From contig JBAYSX010000016.1 of NCBI GenBank assembly GCA_041675905.1, forward strand, positions 1 to 64,000: DNA of 64,000 nt. The letters are read 5' to 3'. The notes beneath the pieces are model-generated. The model had not been told where the DNA came from, made no database searches, and worked only from the letters and a program-made list of their open reading frames with translations. This stretch comes from Sandaracinobacteroides sp041675905 (GTDB lineage Bacteria > Pseudomonadota > Alphaproteobacteria > Sphingomonadales > Sphingomonadaceae). Each line of letters starts with the position of its first letter. The stretch's first letter is position 1. The translations under genes and the position numbers were made by a program. This document shows, piece after piece, positions 34,458 through 41,316 of this stretch.

Positions 34458-34996
34458 AAGAATATTTCATTGTTTATGACAGGCTAACTGGCGCTGAATT
34501 AGCCCGTGGGTCTGGCCCGCTTGGAACAATTGAAGCGCAGCAGTTGACAGAGACGCAAGGAATTATGGCGGTTACTGCCAGCATATCCACGCACTATCCG
34601 CTAGACGTGGAAGCACTGCGCCCGCTCATCTGGGAACGCGCCAAACTTTACCGCGCGGCGGCGGAATCCGGCGGCTGTGAAACGCCATTCGGGCGCATTG
34701 ATACCGACCTTGAATCTCTGGTTCGCATCACAGGCGCAGTGCAGGCCGCCAGTATCGCGATTTCGGCGGGCGATACGCTCACACTCGACTGGACAATGGC
34801 AGACAACAGTGTGTTGACGCTGGACGCCCCCATGCTGGTGGCGATGGGCCGCGCGGTCGCGCTGCATGTGGATGCCGTACACCAGCATGGCCGCGATCTG
34901 CGTTCGGACATTGACGCGGCTACCACCAGTGAGGCGCTTCTGATGATCGACCTCGAAAACGGCTGGCCGGGGCAAGCTGTAGCCGGTCAGGCATAA
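34454..34996 (+). CDS. Tail-fibre-associated protein, DUF4376-like
   Basis: 180 residues. A short N-terminal beta segment (KEYFIVYDRLTGAELARGSG), then IWERAKLYRAAAESGGCETP and ALHVDAVHQHGRDLRSDIDA, the pattern of DUF4376, found at the end of many phage tail fibre or fibre-assembly proteins. It overlaps the tail fibre gene by ATGA and comes before the lysis genes. It may help fibre folding or be part of the tip. Confidence 0.6.
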   Translation: MKEYFIVYDRLTGAELARGSGPLGTIEAQQLTETQGIMAVTASISTHYPLDVEALRPLIWERAKLYRAAAESGGCETPFGRIDTDLESLVRITGAVQAASIAISAGDTLTLDWTMADNSVLTLDAPMLVAMGRAVALHVDAVHQHGRDLRSDIDAATTSEALLMIDLENGWPGQAVAGQA

Positions 34997-35089
34997 CAGA
35001 GAGGATATTCCAATGGACATCAACCGCAACCGGCGGGGGCAATCGCCCGCGCCGGAATGGCTCTCGTGTGCGGAAATGCGTGGGGCCGC

Positions 35090-35212
35090 ATGATGCAGGA
35101 TTCCACCAAAACCGGGCTGGACGTAGCGGCGGCGGGCATCACCGTTGCGACCGTCCTGCAATGGCTGCCTGCGTGGCGCTGTGACCATCCAAAAGCGCGG
35201 GGGCGCGCATGA
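35090..35212 (+). CDS. Small holin-like peptide, probably truncated
   Basis: 40 residues (MMQDSTKTGLDVAAAGITVA, then VLQWLPAWRCDHPKARGRA). The opening is that of short phage holins, whose single or double membrane segments follow directly; here after QWLP the hydrophobic part breaks off into a basic tail. The start of the next membrane protein overlaps its stop (ATGA, 35209). Another short frame, ATG 35013, lies just before it. Uncertain. Confidence 0.4.
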   Translation: MMQDSTKTGLDVAAAGITVATVLQWLPAWRCDHPKARGRA

Positions 35213-35526
35213 GTTTTGATCTCGACCAGAATTTCCTCTGGCGGCTGGCGGCGGCTGCTGGCGGCGCGCTCGTGTCGCTGTCCCTGCCGGTGCACCAGAA
35301 TTTAAGCCCGGGCGGCAAGATCGCCAACTTCTTCAACGGCTTTTTGTGTGCGGTCTTTCTGGGGCCGCTGGTGGTGCATCGCTTCTTTCCGGCAACGGAA
35401 CCGGACAGCGAAATGATGATCGGGGGGTGTTTCGTCATCGGGATGAGCGCAATGGCGTTGATGCCCTTCATAATCGAAAAGCTGCGAAAAGTAGTGGACG
35501 GATTCACCTGGGGGCAGGAGAAATAG
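35209..35526 (+). CDS. Phage membrane protein of the lysis region
   Basis: 105 residues with three hydrophobic stretches: LWRLAAAAGGALVSLSLPV, FFNGFLCAVFLGPLVVHRFF and MIGGCFVIGMSAMALMPFII, then a charged tail. The layout (three membrane segments, ~100 residues, before a lysozyme gene) suggests a holin-type protein, but no family was recognised. Confidence 0.6.
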   Translation: MSFDLDQNFLWRLAAAAGGALVSLSLPVHQNLSPGGKIANFFNGFLCAVFLGPLVVHRFFPATEPDSEMMIGGCFVIGMSAMALMPFIIEKLRKVVDGFTWGQEK

Positions 35527-35527
35527 A

Positions 35528-35839
35528 ATGTATTTCATGACCCTGTCGTTCAATGTGCTCTTTACGCTGACCATCGTCGGTTTTGTTATTTGGCGGCTTG
35601 GCTGGCACTTCGAGACGCATAATTGCCTTGAGCGCGTTTCCTTGTCGTTCGTTGGCGCGGGGATGTTCTTCTCGATGCTGTCGGATGCTTTCGGCGCGCA
35701 TGCTTTCGATGCGTGGGGCCTGAATATGGGCCGAGGCGCGTTTGTCGTTTATCTCTATGCCATATTCGGTACACGGCGCTGGCGGCCTGTGGATCAGGGC
35801 AAGGGGTGCCTGCAACTATTGCGGGAGGCGCGGCTGTGA
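35528..35839 (+). CDS. Phage membrane protein of the lysis region
   Basis: 103 residues: a first membrane helix (LSFNVLFTLTIVGFVIWRLG), a second (LSFVGAGMFFSMLSDAFGAH) and a third (GRGAFVVYLYAIFG), then a basic end. Like its neighbour it is a small unassigned inner-membrane protein in the lysis cassette. Its stop overlaps the GTG start of the endolysin (35836). Confidence 0.6.
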   Translation: MYFMTLSFNVLFTLTIVGFVIWRLGWHFETHNCLERVSLSFVGAGMFFSMLSDAFGAHAFDAWGLNMGRGAFVVYLYAIFGTRRWRPVDQGKGCLQLLREARL

Positions 35840-36414
35840 GCGCCGCATTCAGCACAGCGCAAATCAGCGCGCTGCTTGGTGCTGGCGTATCGCAGGCGAT
35901 GATCGATGCGGCTACACGCACGTTGCAACCGATACACCGCAAGATCGGCCCGCGCGCAACGGCGCTTATCCAGCATTTCGAGGGGTGCCGGCTCAACGCC
36001 TATCAGGACAGCGTGGGCGTCTGGACCATCGGCTGGGGAAACACATTCTACGAGGACGGCAGCCGCGTGCAGGCGGGTGACAGCATCAGTCAGGCCCGCG
36101 CTGATGCCCTGTTCCGCCTGATCGTGGCACGGTTCGAGGCGGGCGTCGAAAAGGCCGCGCCAGTCGCTACGGCGGCGCAATTCGGCGCGATGGTATCGCT
36201 GGCCTATAATATCGGGCTGTTGGCGTTCACCGGCTCCACACTTTTGCGGATGCACAATTCGGGCAGCTATGCCGGTGCGGCAGAACAGTTCCCGCGCTGG
36301 AACAAGGCGGGCGGGCGTGTGCTTGACGGGTTGACGCGGCGGCGCAAGGCCGAACGGCTGCTCTACCTGAACGACCTGCCAGCTTTCGACAAGGCGATAG
36401 GATACAGGCTATGA
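35836..36414 (+). CDS. Phage endolysin, GH24 lysozyme
   Basis: 192 residues from GTG 35836 (GTGA overlap with the previous gene). The T4/P22-type lysozyme motif is complete: catalytic Glu in ALIQHFEGCRLNAYQD, then Asp and Thr in SVGVWTIGWGNTFYEDG. Later blocks FGAMVSLAYNIGL and RWNKAGGRVLDGLTRRR also fit. A ~30-residue N-terminal extension (VSAAFSTAQISALLGAGVS) is short and not a signal peptide. It cuts peptidoglycan in the periplasm after holin action. Confidence 0.9.
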   Translation: MSAAFSTAQISALLGAGVSQAMIDAATRTLQPIHRKIGPRATALIQHFEGCRLNAYQDSVGVWTIGWGNTFYEDGSRVQAGDSISQARADALFRLIVARFEAGVEKAAPVATAAQFGAMVSLAYNIGLLAFTGSTLLRMHNSGSYAGAAEQFPRWNKAGGRVLDGLTRRRKAERLLYLNDLPAFDKAIGYRL

Positions 36415-36417
36415 CGC

Positions 36418-36720
36418 CTATTCTGCAGGCTCCATCTCCGCAGGAGCCACCGACAGACGCAGGCCGAGCACGCGCAATATCTTCGTCAGCGTGTCGAGCG
36501 TCGGATTGCCGCTATCGCCAAGCGCCTTGTAAAGCGCCTCGCGGGAAATACCGGACTGGCGCGCCACGGCGCTCGTGCCAATGGCGCGCACCACATCGCC
36601 CACCGCGCGGCGGAAAAATGCCGGGTCGTTTTCTTCCATCGCCGCTTCGAGATAGGCGGCCTTGTCTTCGGGCGTTTCGAGATATTCGGTCACGTCCCAG
36701 ATTGTCGTTTCAATCGCCAT
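36418..36720 (-). CDS. HigA-type antitoxin (XRE)
   Basis: 100 residues from ATG 36720. An N-terminal toxin-binding part (TTIWDVTEYLETPEDKAAYL) is followed by a helix-turn-helix: VARQSGISREALYKALGDSG, then NPTLDTLTKILRVLGLRLSV, the usual pattern of the TIGR02684 antitoxin. It overlaps the toxin gene (TGATG at 36718-36722). It binds the toxin and its own promoter. Confidence 0.85.
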   Translation of the reverse strand: MAIETTIWDVTEYLETPEDKAAYLEAAMEENDPAFFRRAVGDVVRAIGTSAVARQSGISREALYKALGDSGNPTLDTLTKILRVLGLRLSVAPAEMEPAE

Positions 36721-37010
36721 CACTCCACCTCTCTGGCCAGTGTCTTCGCCATTTCGATATCCCGGCTTTGGGTATCCTTGTCGCCGCCGCACAGAAGAAC
36801 GATGATCGTGCTGCCACGCTGGACGAAATACACCCGATAGCCGGGGCCGTATTTGATCCTCAGTTCGCCAATACCGCCGAAGAATTTGGCGTCGCCAAGA
36901 TTGCCTTCCTCGACACGGCGAAGGCGCACCGCGATCCGGGCCTTCGCCTGACGGTCCCGCAGGTTCCGAAGCCATTGGTCAAATTCGGCGGTGCGGCGGA
37001 CTTCGATCAT
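36720..37010 (-). CDS. RelE/HigB-type toxin (Gp49-like)
   Basis: 96 residues from ATG 37010 (the frame extends to 37058, but ATG 37010 begins the family). AEFDQWLRNLRDRQAKARIA, FGGIGELRIKYGPGYRVYFV and IIVLLCGGDKDTQSRDIEMA are the classic phage-derived Gp49/RelE pattern; Arg and Tyr in GYRVYF belong to the active region. It cleaves mRNA at the ribosome. It is the first gene of the toxin-antitoxin pair, between the endolysin and spanin genes but on the other strand. Confidence 0.85.
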   Translation of the reverse strand: MIEVRRTAEFDQWLRNLRDRQAKARIAVRLRRVEEGNLGDAKFFGGIGELRIKYGPGYRVYFVQRGSTIIVLLCGGDKDTQSRDIEMAKTLAREVE

Positions 37011-37078
37011 ATGTGTTCTATAGTTCACAGGTGGGCGGGTGTCAACTATAATCCACAATCACAAAAAGGGGTGCGCGC

Positions 37079-37564
37079 ATGACCGCCCTTCTCCCCCTCC
37101 TGTCCCGCTACTGGCAATATGGCGCGATGGCCCTGCTGGCGCTGGCGCTTGGCGTGCAATCGTGGCGGCTGGATCGCGAACAGGCCGCGCATGAGGCAAC
37201 GGAAGCCGCAGGCGAATTGCTGGTGGCAAACTATCGGGGCGCGGCGGAACAGGCCCGCGCCGATGCCGAGCGGGCGCGGGCTGAGGCTGCGATTGAACAG
37301 CAAAGGATAAGCGATGAAGTGGCAACCGATTACCAACAGCGCCTTGCTGATTTGCGCGCTCGCTATGACCGCATGCGCCGGCAAGTCGCAGCCAATCCCG
37401 GTTCGCCCGGAACCGGCGATATGCCCGGCCTTTCCTGTCCCGCCGGCGGCATTGATGCAAGAGCCCTCAATTCGGGATTTCTGGAAATTCTGGCCGCCGC
37501 AGACGAAAACACCGAACGGCTGATTGCGTTGCAGGAGTGGGTGCGGGGACAGGCGGACCGGTGA
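37079..37564 (+). CDS. Rz-like inner-membrane spanin
   Basis: 161 residues. A single N-terminal membrane segment (YWQYGAMALLALALGVQSW) is followed by a long charged coiled coil (EQARADAERARAEAAIEQQR, then RLADLRARYDRMRRQ) and a C-terminal globular end. This is the i-spanin plan; with its partner it joins inner and outer membranes in the last lysis step. The partner Rz1 is encoded inside it in the +1 frame (37314-37523), as in lambda. Confidence 0.8.
   Translation: MTALLPLLSRYWQYGAMALLALALGVQSWRLDREQAAHEATEAAGELLVANYRGAAEQARADAERARAEAAIEQQRISDEVATDYQQRLADLRARYDRMRRQVAANPGSPGTGDMPGLSCPAGGIDARALNSGFLEILAAADENTERLIALQEWVRGQADR
37314..37523 (+). CDS. Rz1-like outer-membrane spanin lipoprotein, embedded in Rz
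   Basis: 69 residues in another frame of the Rz gene, from ATG 37314 behind AAAGGATAAGCG. It has a lipoprotein signal with lipobox (LLICALAMTAC) and a proline-rich mature part (PIPVRPEPAICPAFPVPPAA), exactly the shape of Rz1. Rz1 sits in the outer membrane and pairs with Rz. The embedded arrangement argues that both reading frames are conserved and real. Confidence 0.75.
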   Translation: MKWQPITNSALLICALAMTACAGKSQPIPVRPEPAICPAFPVPPAALMQEPSIRDFWKFWPPQTKTPNG

Positions 37565-37671
37565 CACAGGGGCTGCAGGTTCACCCCGAACCTCGGGCCA
37601 GGTGCCACCTAGGACCAAATGAGCGAAACGAACCCTGAAAAAGCACCTAACCTATTGCAATGATTGCGGAC

Positions 37672-37725
37672 GCACTGTGTTGACACCGCAGGGGTCGCAA
37701 GTTCAATCCTTGCCGCGCCCACCAT
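37672..37725 (+). repeat. Right attachment repeat (attR): 3' part of tRNA-Val with GAC anticodon
   Basis: Second copy of the 54-bp repeat. It lacks the 5' acceptor and D arm, so it is not a tRNA gene. The only difference from 23172-23225 is G instead of C at 37682, giving GAC at the anticodon position. A strong terminator follows, which was likely the original one of the host tRNA gene. Confidence 0.9.
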
Positions 37726-37731
37726 CAAAAA

Positions 37732-37767
37732 AGGCCGCTATCCCTCTCGGGAAGCGGCCTTTTTATT
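37732..37767 (+). terminator. Original tRNA-Val terminator, right of attR
   Basis: AGGCCGCT and AGCGGCCT make a perfect 8-bp stem with a 13-nt loop, followed by a T-run. Same place relative to the tRNA end as the left terminator at 23233, but with a different loop. Confidence 0.8.
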
Positions 37768-37786
37768 CCGACATTGGGGGGCAGTG

Positions 37787-38506
37787 CCAGGGTCCGGACT
37801 CACTACAGCCACCAGATGACAGCGGCGGCGAGGCTGATGGCGCCCATGAAGGTTTTGATGTTACGATCGAAGCGGGTGGCGATGCGGCGCCAGTCCTTGA
37901 AGCGGCAGAACATGCGCTCGACGACGTTGCGCTGTTTGTAGATCGCGCGGTCGTAATCATACTGGATTTTGCGGTTCTTGCGGGGTGGGATGACGGGCTC
38001 GGTGCCGCGCTCGACCAGCCATTCTCGCAATGCCTGGCTGTCGTAGCCCTTATCGGCGACCAGTTCGGCAGACGGCGGCATCGCTTCGATGCAGAGTTTG
38101 GCGACCTTGCAATCATGAATGTTTCCGGGCCGTCAGGAGCAGGACATATGGGCGGCCCTTCGTGTCGCAGACGGCGTGAAGTTTGGTGTTTCGTCCGCCT
38201 TTCGTGCGGCCGATACCATGAGCCAGGGCCCCCCTTTTCCGCCGCCTGCGCAGCGGTGGGCCTTGATGCAACTGCTGTCGATGAACAGCCGGTCCGGCAT
38301 ATCTCCTGCTCCCGCCAACGCGCTGAAGATGTCTTCCCAGATACCGCGCCCGGACCAGCGAACGAACCGGTTGTATAGCGTCTTCTTCGGACCGCAGACG
38401 TCAGCACAGTCAACCCAACGGCCACCGCTGCGAAGCGCATGCACGATGCCACTCAGCATCACGATCAGGCGCACAGCGAAACCCTGTTATTGGGTCCGAA
38501 CCCTAG
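37787..38506. mobile_element. IS5-family insertion sequence (degenerate)
   Basis: About 720 bp with imperfect terminal inverted repeats: CCAGGGTCCGGACTCA at 37787-37802 and, on the other strand, CTAGGGTTCGGACCCA at 38506-38491 (13 of 16 match). The transposase lies on the minus strand and is broken. No clear target duplication was seen. The left end is 20 bp from the tRNA terminator, the right end touches the stop codon of the entericidin-like gene. Confidence 0.75.
37803..38474 (-). pseudogene. IS5-type transposase, frameshifted
   Basis: From ATG 38474: GRWVDCADVCGPKKTLYNRF, WEDIFSALAGAGDMPDRLFI and SSCIKAHRCAGGGKGG, the N-terminal part with the first catalytic Asp. At the AAAAGGGGGGCCC run (38220-38235) coding passes to the next frame, a known slippage type in this IS group. 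A second shift at the CTGACGGCCCGG area (38130-38140) has no such motif and is a real lesion. The last frame gives AELVADKGYDSQALREWLVE and VVERMFCRFKDWRRIATRFD with the catalytic DDE end. Confidence 0.8.
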
Positions 38507-38631
38507 TTTGCGGCCTCCTGCGTGGCCTCGCCCACGGATTCCACGTCGCGGCCCACGCCTTCAACCGTATTGCAGGCCGTCACCGCCAATCCGCCCAGCA
38601 CCAGCAAGAACATCATCAGCTTTTGTAACAT
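38503..38631 (-). CDS. ecn: Entericidin A/B-like lipoprotein
   Basis: 42 residues, too short for most gene finders. LMMFLLVLGGLAVTACNTVE is a lipoprotein signal with the lipobox cysteine, then a GVGRDVESVGEATQEAA tail: the conserved pattern of entericidins, small membrane lipoproteins linked to osmotic or stationary-phase lysis. Its stop codon TAG (38505-38503) lies within the terminal repeat of the IS5 element, so the insertion may have supplied it. It stands next to the osmolyte cluster. Confidence 0.75.
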   Translation of the reverse strand: MLQKLMMFLLVLGGLAVTACNTVEGVGRDVESVGEATQEAAN

Positions 38632-38709
38632 GGCGAATTCCTTGTTCGCGGTTTATCGAACAGGAAACCGATCAGAGGCATGGATGTTCCGCTGGTTCCG
38701 GCCGGCCCG

Positions 38710-39207
38710 CTATTTCTGCCCATCGGGTGCCACACGGTCGATAATGCCGACATCGAGCAAGGGGGCGGCGTCGATTTCACTTGCGTCGAGCAATTCCCCG
38801 AGGCGTTCCAGCGCCGCGAGAATCATGGCGCGTTCCCATGCCGGCAAGGTGGTGAAACTTTCCTGAAAGCGGTTTTGCAGCAGGTCGGGCGCGCTTTCCA
38901 GCATGGATCGGCCTGCCGGCGTCGCGCGTAGCAGCATCTGGCGCTTGTCCCGCTCATTGCGCTGTCTGCTTGCAAGACCAGCGGATTCCAGCCTGTCGAC
39001 GATATTGGTGACGGTTGCCTGGCCAAATTGCAGCGTCGCGGCGATGGCGCCTGGCGTGATCTCGTCGAAGCGACTTATTTCCTGAAGCACCAGCAGTTGC
39101 GACGGCGTCAGCCCGGTAGCAGCGGCAAGCTTGCGGCTACCCTGATCGGCGGCGCGCAGGATGCGCCGAATCGCCTTTAACGCCGCACTGGTAATTTCGT
39201 CTGGCAT
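38710..39207 (-). CDS. ectR: MarR-family regulator of the ectoine operon (EctR-like)
   Basis: 165 residues. Winged-helix MarR fold: QLLVLQEISRFDEITPGAIA, TLQFGQATVTNIVDRLESAG (recognition helix) and RQRNERDKRQMLLRATPAGR (wing). Divergently placed from ectA with ~230 bp between, as EctR1 is in methylotrophs and other ectoine producers, where it represses ect transcription at low salt. A palindrome at 39254-39268 is a likely binding site. Function is inferred from family plus position. Confidence 0.8.
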   Translation of the reverse strand: MPDEITSAALKAIRRILRAADQGSRKLAAATGLTPSQLLVLQEISRFDEITPGAIAATLQFGQATVTNIVDRLESAGLASRQRNERDKRQMLLRATPAGRSMLESAPDLLQNRFQESFTTLPAWERAMILAALERLGELLDASEIDAAPLLDVGIIDRVAPDGQK

Positions 39208-39253
39208 GGACCCACGCTAACCTTTCTCCGCAGCTCCGCCAAATCTCATATTG

Positions 39254-39274
39254 CTTCATATTTCGAAGGAATAT
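39254..39274. promoter_or_regulatory. Candidate EctR operator
   Basis: Nested inverted repeats: CTTC-N7-GAAG (39254-39268) and ATATT-N7-AATAT (39258-39274), between ectR and ectA. Size and symmetry fit a MarR dimer. No binding data; inference from location. Confidence 0.45.
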
Positions 39275-39415
39275 TCAGGGACTTGAGCAGCAAAATAAAC
39301 CGAAACGGCCATTTCCGGTTGAAATTACCGCGATAAATCCCTAACTACGGCTCTCGCAGCGGCCTGATAGTGCGTTGCCACGAATGTTTAATAATTCGGA
39401 GTATGAAGCATCGGC

Positions 39416-39994
39416 ATTGCCGACCATAAACGAGCCTCCGCAGAGACCCCCGGCGATTCCGCACATATTGCGACCGAAAGCGCTGGCCCGGTCCTTCGCC
39501 TCCCCCGCGCGGGGGATGGCCCTGCCATTACCCGGCTGATCGCGGATTGCCCGCCGCTGGATGTGAATTCCGCTTATTGCAATCTGCTGCAATGCACGCA
39601 TTTCGCCGCTACGTCGGTGGTGGCGGAGCAGGACAGAAAGCTCGCCGGCTGGATTTCCGGCTATCGCCCGCCCGCCGCGCCCGAAGAGTTTTTCATCTGG
39701 CAGGTTGCGGTGCATGCGGATGCGCGCGGCACCGGCCTCGGCGGAAAAATGCTCGATGCATTGATCGCCCGGCCGTCGGCCGCCGGTATCACTACCCTTA
39801 CCACCACCATTACGGAATCGAATGCCGCCTCCTGGGCCCTGTTCGGTTCCTTCGCGCGCCGCCACGGCGCATCGCTCACCCGGCGTCCGTATTTCGAGCG
39901 CGACGCCCATTTCGCCGGCCTGCACGAGACGGAACATCTGGTTTCGATCGGGCCCATCGTCGGCGGCTCCCCATCCAAACAGGAGATTTTATGA
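39416..39994 (+). CDS. ectA: L-2,4-diaminobutyrate N-gamma-acetyltransferase EctA
   Basis: GNAT protein making N-gamma-acetyl-diaminobutyrate from acetyl-CoA. Family sequence starts at about 39485 (VLRLPRAGDGPAITRLIADC), then LDVNSAYCNLLQCTHFAATS, FIWQVAVHADARGTGLGGKM (acetyl-CoA loop) and TTTITESNAASWALFGSFAR. The frame is open from 39407 but has no ATG, GTG or TTG until GTG 39563, which would remove ~30 conserved residues. The start given (ATT 39416) is only a placeholder; a frameshift in the first 60 bp from ATG 39384 or 39403 is equally possible. Ends overlapping ectB (ATGA). Confidence 0.82.
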   Translation: MADHKRASAETPGDSAHIATESAGPVLRLPRAGDGPAITRLIADCPPLDVNSAYCNLLQCTHFAATSVVAEQDRKLAGWISGYRPPAAPEEFFIWQVAVHADARGTGLGGKMLDALIARPSAAGITTLTTTITESNAASWALFGSFARRHGASLTRRPYFERDAHFAGLHETEHLVSIGPIVGGSPSKQEIL

Positions 39995-41295
39995 TTTTGA
40001 CCCCAAAACCCACGCGTATCCCCCCGGATGTTTCGCTCTATGAACGCATGGAATCTCGGGTCCGTAGCTATTCCCGCTCCATGCCCCGCCAGTTCACCCG
40101 CGCCGAAGGCGTGTGGATGTACGACGACCATGGCGGGCGCTATCTGGATTTCCTGTCTGGCTGTTCAACGCTGAATTATGGCCACAATCATCCGGTGCTG
40201 AAACAGGCGTTGCTTGAGTATATCGCCGCCGACGGCATCGCCCATGGCCTCGATTTACATACAGAAGCCAAGGCCGATTTTCTCGAAACGTTCGAGAAGC
40301 TGATTTTGAAGCCGCGTGATCTTGAGTATCGCGTGATGTTCACCGGTCCCACGGGGGCGAATGCTGTGGAGGCGGCCCTGAAGCTTGCCCGCAAGATCAC
40401 CGGGCGCCAGCATGTCATCGCCTTTACCAACGGTTTTCACGGCATGACGCTTGGCGCCCTCGCCTGCACCGGCAATGCCGGGAAGCGTGGTGGGGCGGGC
40501 GTGCCGCTCAATCATGTGAGCCATGAACCCTATGATGGCTATTTTGGCCCGCATGTGGATACCGCGGAACTGCTGGATCAGCGGCTCTCCGATCCCTCCA
40601 GCGGGCTGGACAAGCCGGCGGCCATCCTCGTCGAAACGGTGCAGGGCGAAGGCGGGCTGAATGTTGCGTCAGCCAAATGGTTGCGCCGCATCGCAACCAT
40701 CGCCCGGGAACATGGCGCGCTGCTGATCGTTGACGACATTCAGGCCGGTTGCGGGCGCACTGGCGGCTTTTTCAGCTTTGAGGACGCGGGAATTGAGCCG
40801 GATATCGTAACGCTGGCCAAATCGCTTTCGGGCATGGGCCTGCCGTTCGCGCTGACGCTGTTTCGCCCCGATCTCGATCAGTGGAAGCCGGGCGAGCATA
40901 ATGGCACATTCCGCGGCAACAACCATGCGTTCGTCACCGCGGCAACAGCGCTGCGCCATTTCTGGAGCGACGGGCAATTCGCCGCCGATGTGAAGCGGCG
41001 CGGGGAGTTTCTTGGGCTACGTCTGGAAGAAATCGCCAGAAAGCACGGCCTGACAACGCGCGGACGCGGCATGATGCGCGGCATCGATACCGGCTGCGGC
41101 GACATCGCTGCGCGGGTAACGGGCGCGGCATTCGATCGTGGCCTGATCATCGAGACAAGCGGCGCGCACGATGAAGTGGTCAAGGTGTTGGCCCCGCTTA
41201 CAATCGACGATGCCATATTGGCCGAAGGTCTGGATATCGTCGCCGATTGTGTCCGCGACGCGATGACGCCGGCCTTCAAGGTTGCTGCAGAGTAA
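39991..41295 (+). CDS. ectB: Diaminobutyrate-2-oxoglutarate aminotransferase EctB
   Basis: 434 residues from ATG 39991 with a strong AGGAG site 7 bases upstream. Class III aminotransferase: LDFLSGCSTLNYGHNHPVLK, FTGPTGANAVEAALKLARKI (PLP phosphate contact), LLIVDDIQAGCGRTGGFFSF and the PLP lysine in TLAKSLSGMGLP. It makes diaminobutyrate from aspartate semialdehyde with glutamate as amino donor, the first step of ectoine synthesis. Full length for the family. Confidence 0.95.
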   Translation: MILTPKPTRIPPDVSLYERMESRVRSYSRSMPRQFTRAEGVWMYDDHGGRYLDFLSGCSTLNYGHNHPVLKQALLEYIAADGIAHGLDLHTEAKADFLETFEKLILKPRDLEYRVMFTGPTGANAVEAALKLARKITGRQHVIAFTNGFHGMTLGALACTGNAGKRGGAGVPLNHVSHEPYDGYFGPHVDTAELLDQRLSDPSSGLDKPAAILVETVQGEGGLNVASAKWLRRIATIAREHGALLIVDDIQAGCGRTGGFFSFEDAGIEPDIVTLAKSLSGMGLPFALTLFRPDLDQWKPGEHNGTFRGNNHAFVTAATALRHFWSDGQFAADVKRRGEFLGLRLEEIARKHGLTTRGRGMMRGIDTGCGDIAARVTGAAFDRGLIIETSGAHDEVVKVLAPLTIDDAILAEGLDIVADCVRDAMTPAFKVAAE

Positions 41296-41316
41296 AGCGT
41301 AACAGAAAGAATCATA

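Larger units (their letters stand above)
23172..37725. mobile_element. Degraded prophage integrated in tRNA-Val
   Basis: Region between the two att repeats. It holds phage tape measure, portal, tail fibre, endolysin and spanin genes, a divergent repressor switch and three toxin-antitoxin modules. No integrase, terminase, capsid or replication gene was recognised, and several genes are fused fragments, so it cannot be a functional phage on its own. The structural block (23264-27951) runs on the minus strand, the tail fibre and lysis block (31524-37564) on the plus strand. Confidence 0.85.

Noticed and set aside
23226..37671. An integrase in the tRNA-Val prophage
   Set aside because: No tyrosine or serine recombinase motif found in any frame; the prophage seems unable to excise by itself.
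38130..38240. Both frame changes in the IS5 transposase as programmed frameshifts
   Set aside because: Only the A4G6 run fits slippage; the second change has no slippery sequence and is read as a mutation.
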